Assembly: GCA_045601805.1 (NCBI GenBank)
Contig: JAZSAJ010000008.1
Coordinates: 1-47,640 of the forward strand
Length of the DNA: 47,640 bases
Source: SIG607 sp045601805
Lineage (GTDB): Bacteria > Bacillota > Clostridia > Oscillospirales > Acutalibacteraceae
Direction of reading: 5' to 3'
Shown here one piece after another: positions 14,873-20,551 of the stretch (positions are counted from its first letter, which is position 1; every line of letters starts with the position of its first letter). The notes beneath the pieces are model-generated. The model was not told where the DNA came from and ran no database searches. It saw only the letters and a program-made list of their open reading frames with translations. The position numbers were made by a program, and so were the translations under genes.

Positions 14873-16558
14873 TTACTGTTGCAAATTAGGGTCATCCTGC
14901 CATCCGTCGCCGCCCGAAGAACCGCTGCTGCCCGATGGGTCTTCGCTTTGTGACGGCTGTTCGCTTTGTGACGGCTGTTCACTTTGAGACGGCTGTTCGC
15001 TTTGTGACGGCTCTTCACTTTGAGACGGTTCTTCGCTTCCGCTTTGGCTTGAATCGGAAGAAGAGGAAGATGAATCGCTTGCCCAAGTTTGCTTTTCAAG
15101 ACTGTATTTAGAACTAATAAGGTTTTCAGTTTTTACAAGTTTACCGTTTTTCCAAAGTGTTCTTGTTGCGCTTACTGTATAATATTTTCCGGGAACACGC
15201 GAAGTTTCCCACGAGTTTAAACGAATTTCGTCGTACTCATCGCTTTGTACGCCATAGAAATTAACGGTAAGTTTTTTGCCAACCATATAACCTTCTATGT
15301 AAACAGGATATTCTGAATTGTTTTTAAGTTTTAAATCAAGACCGGGGTAGTCAATGGTTGCATCTAAACCGCGTTTTGCATAGCCAACCAACCACCTGTG
15401 GTAATGGCGTTCAACAATGCCCATATTAGCAAGCAACGCCGCATGGTAAATGGTTGAACTTGCTTGGCAAAGTCCACCGCCAACGCCGTAATCAAGGCGT
15501 CCGCCAATATAAACGGTTGCTTTTTTCCAACCGGCGCTTTCAAGGTTACTGTTGCCTGTGCAAGCGTTAAACGACCAAACTTCGCCCGGCTGAATTACCG
15601 AACCGCTGCACATTGTAACCGCTTTATTCATATTATGGTTACCGTTTGCCGAGTTGGTTGAAGTGGTTGTATAGCTTGATAATCTAACAATTTTATTTTG
15701 AAGTTCGTTTTTTGAAACTTCGGGTGCAACAGTAACAATTTTTACCGTAACGGTTGCTGTTGCTTCGTTTGAAAACAAAAATGATTTCACTGCATTTAAA
15801 AGTTCTTCTTCATCAACGCCGTAACCCAAAACTTCTTCGGTGAATTCAATTTTACCGTTTTTAACTCCCTTAAACACCGATGCAACCGGTTCTTTGCTTA
15901 CGGCAGCCGCTGCTTCGCGCATTTTATTTATACTTGCTTCAGAAATATTGAGTTCAACAGTAAAATCTTTTTTCTCTTTCTTGGCTTCGCCGCGAAGCAC
16001 ACTTACACAATATGCTTTTGCGGTATCAAGTGCCGAAAGGTCTGCCACTTCATAATCAAAATCTGCTGCATTAAGAGTAAAAGTACCTTTTTCGGTGTTA
16101 ACTGTTAAAACACGGTTCTGTTGCGATTTTTTGGTGCCCTCTTCAACAACTTTTCTTGCTTTATATAAAGAAAGGCCCGAAACATCAATGCCGTTAATTG
16201 TAATGCCGTCAAAAAAGCGGAAATCATCGCCCTGGAAAATGCCGGTGTTAGCAATAAACTTTGGCATTGGCACTGTGCCGTTTCTAAATAACATTGACAT
16301 AACAAGAGAAACTACCAAAAGCAAGGCAACAACCGCACTTGGTATTACTATTCCCTTTCTTTTAAGCAAATTAATTTTTTTCTTTTCGGGAACCAAGTTT
16401 TGACTAAATTCCTCTTCCTCAACATCGGTATCAACAATAAAGAAACCCTCATTTACTTTTTCGGGCATTTCTTCACTTTCATATTCCTCATCAACACCTA
16501 TCATAAGGTCTTGTTCTTCATTTATTTCATTTTCGTAAATTTCATTTTTCTTACTCAT
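14873..16558 (-). CDS. VanW-domain cell-envelope protein with Ser/Gln/Glu/Pro repeat tail
   Basis: A 561-residue envelope protein. The first 90 residues are acidic and cytoplasmic, followed by one membrane anchor (VIPSAVVALLLVVSLVMSML). An extracellular region similar to YoaR peptidoglycan-binding domains follows, then a VanW domain (GEVWSFNACTGNSNLESAGW, GVGGGLCQASSTIYHAALLA). After the VanW and adjoining domain comes a tail of six-residue repeats (SQSEQP-type) ending in Ser/Gly. The start ATG at 16556-16558 has a GGGGG site; the upstream extension lacks one. VanW proteins are linked to the cell wall and glycopeptide resistance clusters, but their biochemical role is unknown; no van resistance genes are nearby. 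Confidence 0.85.
   Translation of the reverse strand: MSKKNEIYENEINEEQDLMIGVDEEYESEEMPEKVNEGFFIVDTDVEEEEFSQNLVPEKKKINLLKRKGIVIPSAVVALLLVVSLVMSMLFRNGTVPMPKFIANTGIFQGDDFRFFDGITINGIDVSGLSLYKARKVVEEGTKKSQQNRVLTVNTEKGTFTLNAADFDYEVADLSALDTAKAYCVSVLRGEAKKEKKDFTVELNISEASINKMREAAAAVSKEPVASVFKGVKNGKIEFTEEVLGYGVDEEELLNAVKSFLFSNEATATVTVKIVTVAPEVSKNELQNKIVRLSSYTTTSTNSANGNHNMNKAVTMCSGSVIQPGEVWSFNACTGNSNLESAGWKKATVYIGGRLDYGVGGGLCQASSTIYHAALLANMGIVERHYHRWLVGYAKRGLDATIDYPGLDLKLKNNSEYPVYIEGYMVGKKLTVNFYGVQSDEYDEIRLNSWETSRVPGKYYTVSATRTLWKNGKLVKTENLISSKYSLEKQTWASDSSSSSSDSSQSGSEEPSQSEEPSQSEQPSQSEQPSQSEQPSQSEDPSGSSGSSGGDGWQDDPNLQQ
14939..15037 (-). repeat. 18-bp tandem repeats encoding SQSEQP-type tail
   Basis: Five to six near-identical 18-bp units in frame, each encoding Ser-Gln-Ser-Glu-(Gln/Glu)-Pro. 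Third-position differences between units are few, implying recent expansion or slippage. Length variation between strains is expected at such a tract. Confidence 0.85.
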
Positions 16559-16669
16559 TTTTACCCCCACGAAAAATAAACACATAATTATACATATTTG
16601 AGTATACAACAAAAGAAAAAAAAAATAAAGTCTTTTTTTAAATTACTACAAAACTGTAAACCTTTATGC

Positions 16670-16698
16670 TTGACTTTATTAAAGCTTCATTTTAAAAT
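16670..16698 (+). promoter_or_regulatory. Promoter of the metallophosphoesterase gene
   Basis: TTGACT (16670-16675) and TAAAAT (16693-16698) with a 17-base spacer, 32 bases before the start codon. Confidence 0.7.
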
Positions 16699-16730
16699 AA
16701 AGTTAAGATAAAATTAAAGGGACGGTTTTT

Positions 16731-17777
16731 ATGGATAATAAATTAAAATTTTGCCTTTTTGCCGATTTTCATTACCGCAAAGGTATGTACTCTGTTACAT
16801 CCCGCGACCTTTTAGAAATTTTAAACAGGGCCGAAAGCGAAAATGCCGAAGCCATTTTTCACGCAGGGGACTTTTGCAACGACTATAACGAGTCGGCAGA
16901 AATTATTGCTCCTTTGCTTAACAACAAAATGGGTCTTCCCGTTTGCGGTGTTTACGGCAACCACGAAATTGAGGGTGTAAATTGCTCTATGCAAATAGTC
17001 ACCCCCTATTTAACCAATGTAAAAAATGCCGTATGGGGCACAAAAGACGGTAAAATTGGCGACGGAAGTATTGCTTATTACTATGTTGATATTAAAAATT
17101 TCCGCATTGTTTGTACCGATACCAACTATTCCTTTAATAAAGAGGGTTTTTGGGAACACAACAGAACCGGCTCCTGTGGTCCAAGTGCCGAAAACATTTT
17201 TGGCAACAGTTTGGGAACAGAACAGTTAAACTGGCTTGAAAAAGTGCTTATACAATCTGCCAAAGAGGGTAAAAAGTGCATTGTTATAAGTCACGATAGT
17301 TTTTCGGGCAAGTTTAGAAGCACCTCGCCCGACAGCGAATACATAAAACGCCTTTTTGCGCGCGTAAACGCCATAAAAAAAGGTACTGTACTAATGGCAA
17401 TAAACGGTCATATTCATACCAACAATGCTTGCGTTTTAGATAATGTTTTGTATTTAGATATGAACACCACAAGAAACACTTGGTGGCAAATGCCAAGGGA
17501 TACTCATTATACCGATGAGCACACTTACCGCTTTACCGAATACGAAAACGGCAAACCGGTTAAAACTTATGACCGCTCATATACCCAAGATTATATGCAT
17601 ACGCACACTTGGTACAGCAAAGAGCCATTAAGCGCTATTGTTACAGTAAGCGAAGACGGTGAAATTACCATCGCAGGAAAAGAAAGTGAATTTATTTTTG
17701 GCATTTTACCGCCCGAAACCAAATGGAACGACAGCGAACCCAAAGTCCTTTCGGGAAACTGGAAATTGGATATATAA
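16731..17777 (+). CDS. Calcineurin-like metallophosphoesterase
   Basis: A 348-residue dimetal phosphoesterase. Signature motifs in order: FADFHYRKG (DxH), HAGDFCND (GDxxx), YGNHEIEG (GNHE), VISHDSFSG and NGHIHTNNA (GHxH). No signal peptide or membrane segment is seen, so the enzyme should be cytosolic. The C-terminal 90 residues form an extra domain typical of family members acting on small phosphodiesters. ATG start with AAAGGGA nine bases upstream. Stands alone between its own promoter and terminator; the substrate cannot be predicted. Confidence 0.88.
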   Translation: MDNKLKFCLFADFHYRKGMYSVTSRDLLEILNRAESENAEAIFHAGDFCNDYNESAEIIAPLLNNKMGLPVCGVYGNHEIEGVNCSMQIVTPYLTNVKNAVWGTKDGKIGDGSIAYYYVDIKNFRIVCTDTNYSFNKEGFWEHNRTGSCGPSAENIFGNSLGTEQLNWLEKVLIQSAKEGKKCIVISHDSFSGKFRSTSPDSEYIKRLFARVNAIKKGTVLMAINGHIHTNNACVLDNVLYLDMNTTRNTWWQMPRDTHYTDEHTYRFTEYENGKPVKTYDRSYTQDYMHTHTWYSKEPLSAIVTVSEDGEITIAGKESEFIFGILPPETKWNDSEPKVLSGNWKLDI

Positions 17778-17782
17778 AATTT

Positions 17783-17813
17783 AAAGCAGATTCTAATGAA
17801 TCTGCTTTTTATT
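17783..17813. terminator. Terminator between the phosphoesterase and YspA genes
   Basis: Hairpin AAAGCAGATTC-TAAT-GAATCTGCTTT followed by TTTATT on the plus strand; on the minus strand the tract after it is also T-rich, so it may serve both convergent genes. Confidence 0.85.
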
Positions 17814-17825
17814 ATAATCTCTGCT

Positions 17826-18194
17826 TTATTTGAAAATTATTTTTACTTTAACTGGCTTATCATATTTTTTAGCATAATCAATCATTGATTTTGTTCCTTT
17901 GCTTTTTTCGTCCCAAAAACAAATTACCAAATCTGCCACCTCTGCCATTTGTTTGTTTCGCATTGGTCCAGCGCTTCTGCCGTAGGTTTTCCAATCGGCT
18001 GGGTACTTTTCAACCTTAAACCCATTCTCTTTTGCATACCGTTCTCCAATGGCATCGGCACCGCTTGCGCACCCCGAAACAATAATAATTTCGTTTTCTT
18101 GCCTTAAATCAGAAAGGCAAAAACCAATGTACTCTTTCGCCTCGTTGTAATTACTGTAATCTCTGCACCCTGCTATAACTACTCTTTTTAACAT
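17826..18194 (-). CDS. YspA/DUF2493 SLOG-family protein
   Basis: A 122-residue protein of the cpYpsA-related SLOG group. It has a Rossmann-like core: MLKRVVIAGCRDYSNYNEAK, then IIIVSGCASGADAIGERYAK (the nucleotide-binding GCASGAD loop), YPADWKTYGRSAGPMRNKQM and ADLVICFWDEKSKGTKSMID. SLOG proteins bind or process nucleotide-derived ligands and are often found in conflict or signalling systems; this subfamily is common in phages and mobile DNA. The start ATG (18192-18194) has GAGGTG upstream. A terminator hairpin ends only about 12 bases before that ribosome site, so expression probably depends on readthrough of the structured RNA upstream. No transcript partner gene follows. Confidence 0.82.
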   Translation of the reverse strand: MLKRVVIAGCRDYSNYNEAKEYIGFCLSDLRQENEIIIVSGCASGADAIGERYAKENGFKVEKYPADWKTYGRSAGPMRNKQMAEVADLVICFWDEKSKGTKSMIDYAKKYDKPVKVKIIFK

Positions 18195-18208
18195 AATTTC
18201 ACCTCAAT

Positions 18209-18356
18209 AAAAAAGCACACCCCGAAGGATGTGCCGAAAAAGCGTTCCCTTCAGTAAGTTGCGACACAAACTGATTCCAGCACAGGAAATATAGGGAAAC
18301 ACCTTTTACCAAGGTAATCTTCCCCGTACTGGATTCAATATTCAGTTTGTGTCGCA
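18209..18356 (-). ncRNA. Structured RNA, copy B (promoter, pseudoknot, terminator)
   Basis: Minus-strand RNA of about 148 nt. A 16-bp closing helix pairs 18259-18274 with 18342-18357. Inside are a 7-base 5' bulge and a second helix (TCCAG...CTGGA), topped by the hairpin ACCTTGGTAAAAGGT. The strand GTGTTTCCCT (18293-18302) can pair with AGGGAACGC (18242-18250), which lies beyond the closing helix, forming a pseudoknot or a switching helix. The RNA ends in terminator GCACATCC-TTCG-GGGTGTGC plus T6 (18209-18234). Copy A differs in stem sequence but keeps the pairing. Directly upstream of the yspA gene. I cannot match it to a named RNA family from memory. Confidence 0.75.
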
Positions 18357-18361
18357 AGTAA

Positions 18362-18390
18362 ATATTACCACATATAAAAATAAAAATCAA
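18362..18390 (-). promoter_or_regulatory. Promoter of structured RNA copy B
   Basis: TTGATT (18385-18390) and TAATAT (18362-18367) on the minus strand, spaced 17 bases, with TGTGG before the -10. It lies immediately after the terminator of copy A, so copy B has its own start. Confidence 0.75.
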
Positions 18391-18394
18391 CACT

Positions 18395-18537
18395 AAAAAA
18401 GCACACCCCGAAGGATGTGCCGAAAAAGTGCTCACCCTCGCTCGTTGCCACACGAATAACTCCACACGGAAATTAGAGGAAAGCACCTTTTACCAAGGTA
18501 TTATCCCCGTGTAGAGTTTATTAAATTCGTGTGGCAC
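18395..18537 (-). ncRNA. Structured RNA, copy A (promoter, pseudoknot, terminator)
   Basis: Upstream twin of the RNA at 18209-18356. The closing helix pairs 18444-18457 with 18525-18540 (one bulge); next come a 6-base 5' bulge, a helix with ACACGG/CCGTGT, and the apical ACCTTGGTAAAAGGTGC shared with copy B. GTGCTTTCC (in 18476-18486) can pair with GGTGAGCAC (18428-18436) outside the closing helix. Relative to copy B two of these pairs change in a compensatory way (T-A to C-G, T-G to T-A). The last 27 bases, including the terminator hairpin, are identical to copy B. No ORF with a ribosome site is present. Confidence 0.75.
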
Positions 18538-18541
18538 AACT

Positions 18542-18570
18542 ATATTACCACAAAATATAGAATTTTGCAA
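18542..18570 (-). promoter_or_regulatory. Promoter of structured RNA copy A
   Basis: TTGCAA (18565-18570) and TAATAT (18542-18547) on the minus strand with a 17-base spacer and the same TGTGG-TAATAT context as copy B. Confidence 0.75.
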
Positions 18571-18596
18571 CTTATTATTAAAAAGCTAAAATGGTA

Positions 18597-18625
18597 TTGA
18601 GGAATGGAGATTTTTATGTTATAAT
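18597..18625 (+). promoter_or_regulatory. Promoter of the type I toxin mRNA
   Basis: TTGAGG (18597-18602) and TATAAT (18620-18625) spaced 17 bases. Predicted start near 18632, leaving a leader of about 85 nt before the toxin ORF. Confidence 0.75.
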
Positions 18626-18716
18626 GCATTTTGGAATAAGGCAGACCATTTACGGTAGGCGGTTAGCCCTCACACAAGAGGGCATTTGCCCTCTTGAATT
18701 TCAAGGGGGTGATGCT

Positions 18717-18788
18717 ATGGAGTATTATTATTTAATAGTATTAGTCCTGATTGTAGCTACTGGTTACATAATAAGCATAAAAAAATAA
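18717..18788 (+). CDS. Small hydrophobic peptide, type I toxin (Fst/holin-like)
   Basis: A 23-residue peptide: MEYYYLIVLVLIVATGYIIS followed by IKK, that is, one membrane helix with a basic tail, as in Fst/Ldr and holin-like type I toxins that depolarise membranes. The ribosome site AAGGGGGTGAT is strong but can be hidden by the stem CTTGAA/TTCAAG with CCCTC pairing to GGGGG. A second hairpin, AAGAGGGC/GCCCTCTT, precedes it at 18676-18697. The stop codon lies in one arm of the shared terminator at 18784-18819, and a convergent promoter makes an antisense RNA. Confidence 0.72.
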   Translation: MEYYYLIVLVLIVATGYIISIKK

Positions 18789-18819
18789 CCGCCCTGTCCT
18801 GAGAAAACAAGCGGTTATT
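18784..18819. terminator. Shared terminator of toxin mRNA and antisense RNA
   Basis: AATAACCGC (18784-18792) pairs with GCGGTTATT (18811-18819). On the minus strand the hairpin is followed by TTTTTTT, a strong terminator; on the plus strand the T-run is weak, so toxin mRNA may read on. Both RNAs overlap here. Confidence 0.75.
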
Positions 18820-18863
18820 CGTTAATTCTCGGGCTAACCGTTTATCGCGGTTTGCCTTATTTC
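18786..18863 (-). ncRNA. Antisense antitoxin RNA of the type I locus
   Basis: Minus-strand RNA of about 75-80 nt running from near 18863 to the shared terminator and complementary to the 3' end of the toxin mRNA. Its 5' end folds as GGC-A-AACCG-loop-CGGTT-A-GCC. The toxin mRNA carries a related 5' end (AATAAGGCAGACC and CGGTTAGCCC), so both RNAs begin alike and a read-through toxin mRNA could pair its own 5' and 3' ends. The layout matches Fst-type par loci: convergent RNAs with a common terminator. Confidence 0.68.
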
Positions 18864-18869
18864 ACTTAC

Positions 18870-18897
18870 ATTATAACATATTATTTAAAAATGTCAA
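18870..18897 (-). promoter_or_regulatory. Promoter of the antisense antitoxin RNA
   Basis: TTGACA (18892-18897) and TATAAT (18870-18875) on the minus strand, 16-base spacer. Closer to consensus than the toxin promoter, as expected for an antitoxin made in excess. Confidence 0.75.
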
Positions 18898-18922
18898 GGA
18901 CTTGGGGTAACCCCAAGTCCTT
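18896..18922 (-). terminator. Hairpin after GGGtGRT 3'-end fragment
   Basis: Perfect 12-bp hairpin AAGGACTTGGGG / CCCCAAGTCCTT, 14 bases past the stop codon of the truncated gene copy; its end overlaps the -35 of the antitoxin promoter. Likely the original terminator of the GGGtGRT operon, now separated from it by 1.6 kb. Confidence 0.7.
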
Positions 18923-18935
18923 TAATTGTTACAAA

Positions 18936-19070
18936 TTATTTATTAAGAGCTTCGTTAACTGCAACTGCGCAAGCAACGGTCATACCAACCATGGGGTTGT
19001 TACCTGCACCGAAAAGACCCATCATTTCTACGTGAGCAGGAACTGAAGATGAACCTGCAAACTGAGCGTC
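18936..19070 (-). pseudogene. Truncated copy of the GGGtGRT gene 3' end
   Basis: These 135 bases encode the last 44 residues and stop of a GGGtGRT protein (DAQFAGSSSVPAHVEMMG through AVNEALNK). Compared with the intact copy ending at 20552 I count about 8 differences, nearly all silent except one Ile-to-Phe change, so roughly 94% identity. There is no start codon or 5' part. The boundary at 19070 is abrupt (GCGTC then AAAAAACATT). It looks like one end of an insertion or duplication that regenerated the gene end at 20552. Confidence 0.88.
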
Positions 19071-19078
19071 AAAAAACA

Positions 19079-19107
19079 TTGATTTTTATTTGATGCGATG
19101 ATATACT
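19079..19107 (+). promoter_or_regulatory. Promoter of the lipoprotein transcript
   Basis: TTGATT followed after 17 bases by TATACT, just inside the junction with the truncated GGGtGRT copy. Transcription would start near 19112, giving a leader of almost 200 nt with nested hairpins. Confidence 0.55.
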
Positions 19108-19116
19108 AAAATTACA

Positions 19117-19226
19117 ACACTAAATCTTAATATGACTTATTATGCAAGAAGTGGCATTTTTGTTTTTGGTAAAAATGCAGACTTCTCTTTTTCGCATTTC
19201 TTGCGTGATGAGTTTTGGTTTAGTGT
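19117..19226 (+). other. Nested inverted-repeat structure in lipoprotein leader
   Basis: Three nested pairings are visible: ACACTAAA (19117-19124) with TTTAGTGT (19219-19226); GCAAGAA (19144-19150) with TTCTTGC (19198-19204); GCATTTTT (19154-19161) with AAAAATGC (19171-19178), plus GAAGT with ACTTC. The fold spans most of the 59-codon ORF, so it may act as an RNA element, a DNA cruciform, or both. Confidence 0.5.
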
Positions 19227-19311
19227 GGTAGCAAATCAAGGTCTGCATTTTTCGGTGTGTGTGACTTTGAGTTGCACACACTTGTTTAGTTTAAGGAGAA
19301 ATTTGAAATGA
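19132..19311 (+). CDS. Possible 59-residue ORF overlapping the lipoprotein gene
   Basis: The ORF begins MTYYARSGIFVFGKNADFSF and ends SLRRNLK, its TGA overlapping the ATG of the next gene (ATGA). There is no good ribosome site before its ATG, so translation is uncertain. The residue pattern RSG-x4-G-x2-AD-x7-R resembles the variable repeat of diversity-generating retroelement targets, and many codons in that stretch end in T or C as mutagenised Asn codons would. No reverse transcriptase is in the window. It may be a decayed fragment or only a structured leader. Confidence 0.3.
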   Translation: MTYYARSGIFVFGKNADFSFSHFLRDEFWFSVVANQGLHFSVCVTLSCTHLFSLRRNLK

Positions 19312-19877
19312 AAAAATTTATACTGTTTTTGTTGGTTTTTTGTATTTGTTTTTGTGCAGTCGGCTGTAACGATGAAACAAGTAAAAATTCAGAAAATAAC
19401 TCGCCTGAAATGCAAACCAAAATTGTAGTTCCCGATGTATTTGGTATGAGTGTGACAGAAGCTATAGAAACTTTAGAAAACGTTGGACTTGAAGTTGAAT
19501 TAAAAAAAGAGAGCAGTACCGATAAAGATGATTTTGTATGCAATCAATCTCCAGCATCCGGAATATCTATTGAAAAAGGTAGCTCCGTAATTATAACATA
19601 TTATGCAGGTCTGCATTCTATTAACGAAGATGGAAGCGTAAATTTAGAATCATGGAATACAGTTCAACATGACGGAAATAAACTTATTATCCCTAAGGAG
19701 CGTTATGGGAGAAAAGTATATTCAGTCAATTTTAGAATATCAATTATGATTAATGAGTGTATAAAAGCCTCTCAGTATAAAGAAATCTATGTTCCGAACG
19801 ATATTGTATTTTTAGATTATAATGGTAATATAATAGAAGAACCCTTCGATAACACAGATAAAATTATACAATACTAA
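19308..19877 (+). CDS. PASTA-domain lipoprotein
   Basis: A 189-residue predicted lipoprotein: signal peptide MKKFILFLLVFCICFCAVGC with lipobox CAVGC (Cys20 lipidated), a polar linker, then one PASTA domain (about residues 41-98: VVPDVFGMSVTEAIETLENV, QSPASGISIEKGSSVIITY). PASTA domains bind muropeptides or beta-lactams in Ser/Thr kinases and PBPs. The C-terminal 90 residues (LIIPKERYGRKVYSVNFRIS) I do not recognise. ATG behind AAGGAG. It sits between the duplicated ends of the GGGtGRT gene, so it was probably brought in with the insertion. It has its own terminator. Confidence 0.82.
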   Translation: MKKFILFLLVFCICFCAVGCNDETSKNSENNSPEMQTKIVVPDVFGMSVTEAIETLENVGLEVELKKESSTDKDDFVCNQSPASGISIEKGSSVIITYYAGLHSINEDGSVNLESWNTVQHDGNKLIIPKERYGRKVYSVNFRISIMINECIKASQYKEIYVPNDIVFLDYNGNIIEEPFDNTDKIIQY

Positions 19878-19913
19878 ACTACTGTGTTTTAATATGTCTT
19901 TCACAACTGTATT

Positions 19914-19942
19914 AAGGGAGCGGTTTTTACCGCTCCCTTTTA
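19914..19942 (+). terminator. Terminator after the PASTA lipoprotein
   Basis: 10-bp GC-rich hairpin AAGGGAGCGG / CCGCTCCCTT followed by TTAGTTTT. It is 37 bases past the stop codon. Confidence 0.85.
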
Positions 19943-19989
19943 GTTTTCCAATAGCGAAAGATATTTGTAAATGGTTGTTCTGCTCTGAT

Positions 19990-20340
19990 TTACAGATTAT
20001 ATTTTTCTTTAGTGGTATTTATTGAAGAAATTAAAATTCTTCTAATTTTGCCACAATCATTTTTAAGTTCAGAACATTCTTGATTGCTGATAATATTTGT
20101 CCTTGAAAAAAGTTCAAGCCAATATTCAGTTTCATAACATTCTTTTAGAGAAATTTGAAGTTTTGAAACAAAATCCGCTTTGCTTTGAGCATAGTTTGCT
20201 TCATGAATATTAGCACCTATACTGGTACCACTTTTAAGAATTTGATTTTTCAAAACACCCTTGCCTTGAATTTTGTCAGTCATTTTTACAATTTTCACCG
20301 CAAATTCAATAGATAACTCTACTAAAAGATTGTCCGCCAT
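19990..20340 (-). CDS. Four-helix-bundle protein (S23/IVP family)
   Basis: A 116-residue helical protein of the 23S-rRNA-intervening-sequence/four-helix-bundle family: LSIEFAVKIVKMTDKIQGKG, then KNQILKSGTSIGANIHEANY and SLKECYETEYWLELFSR. Such proteins assemble as pentameric bundles; relatives include Avd of diversity-generating retroelements, but solitary copies have no known function. ATG at 20338-20340 with AAAGGAG upstream. Its 5' side abuts an array of short hairpins joined by ATGAAAT linkers (20358-20536), an association also suggestive of mobile DNA. It lies inside the presumed insertion in the GGGtGRT gene end. Confidence 0.85.
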   Translation of the reverse strand: MADNLLVELSIEFAVKIVKMTDKIQGKGVLKNQILKSGTSIGANIHEANYAQSKADFVSKLQISLKECYETEYWLELFSRTNIISNQECSELKNDCGKIRRILISSINTTKEKYNL

Positions 20341-20357
20341 ATTCTTTCTCCTTTTTT

Positions 20358-20536
20358 ATGAAATGCGCTATGCGCATGAAATGATTTCATCATGAAATAC
20401 AACTTACGTTGCATGAAATAAAATTTGCCCAATAGTTTATCAAAAACAATGTGCCATATCGAAAGATACGGCACATTTCATGCGTTAGCATTTAATTCAC
20501 TATGTGAATTTCATTTGCCGCAAGGCAAATTTCATT
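20358..20536. repeat. Hairpin array with ATGAAAT/ATTTCAT linkers
   Basis: Short palindromes separated by a constant linker. On the left the linker is ATGAAAT, with stems GCGC-TAT-GCGC, ATGATTTCAT and CAAC-TTAC-GTTG. On the right it is the complement ATTTCAT, with stems ATGC-GTTA-GCAT, ATTCAC-TAT-GTGAAT and TTTGCC-GCAA-GGCAAA. A longer hairpin (GTGCC-ATATCGAAAGATAC-GGCAC) sits in the middle, so the whole region is one imperfect palindrome. Stem sequences all differ while the linker is fixed. No CRISPR-like spacers. Confidence 0.8.
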
Positions 20537-20551
20537 ACAAATAATCGCTGA

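Noticed and set aside
14873..16558. VanW gene considered as evidence of vancomycin resistance
   Set aside because: No vanHAX or vanRS genes are present; VanW-domain proteins are common in susceptible Clostridia.
18199..18486. A 95-codon minus-strand ORF over the two structured RNAs
   Set aside because: It passes through a terminator and two RNA folds, repeats one peptide because the RNAs are repeated, and has no ribosome site.
20358..20536. Hairpin array considered as a CRISPR
   Set aside because: The constant parts are only 7-8 bases, the variable parts are palindromes of 10-16 bases, and the linker orientation inverts midway; no cas genes are near.
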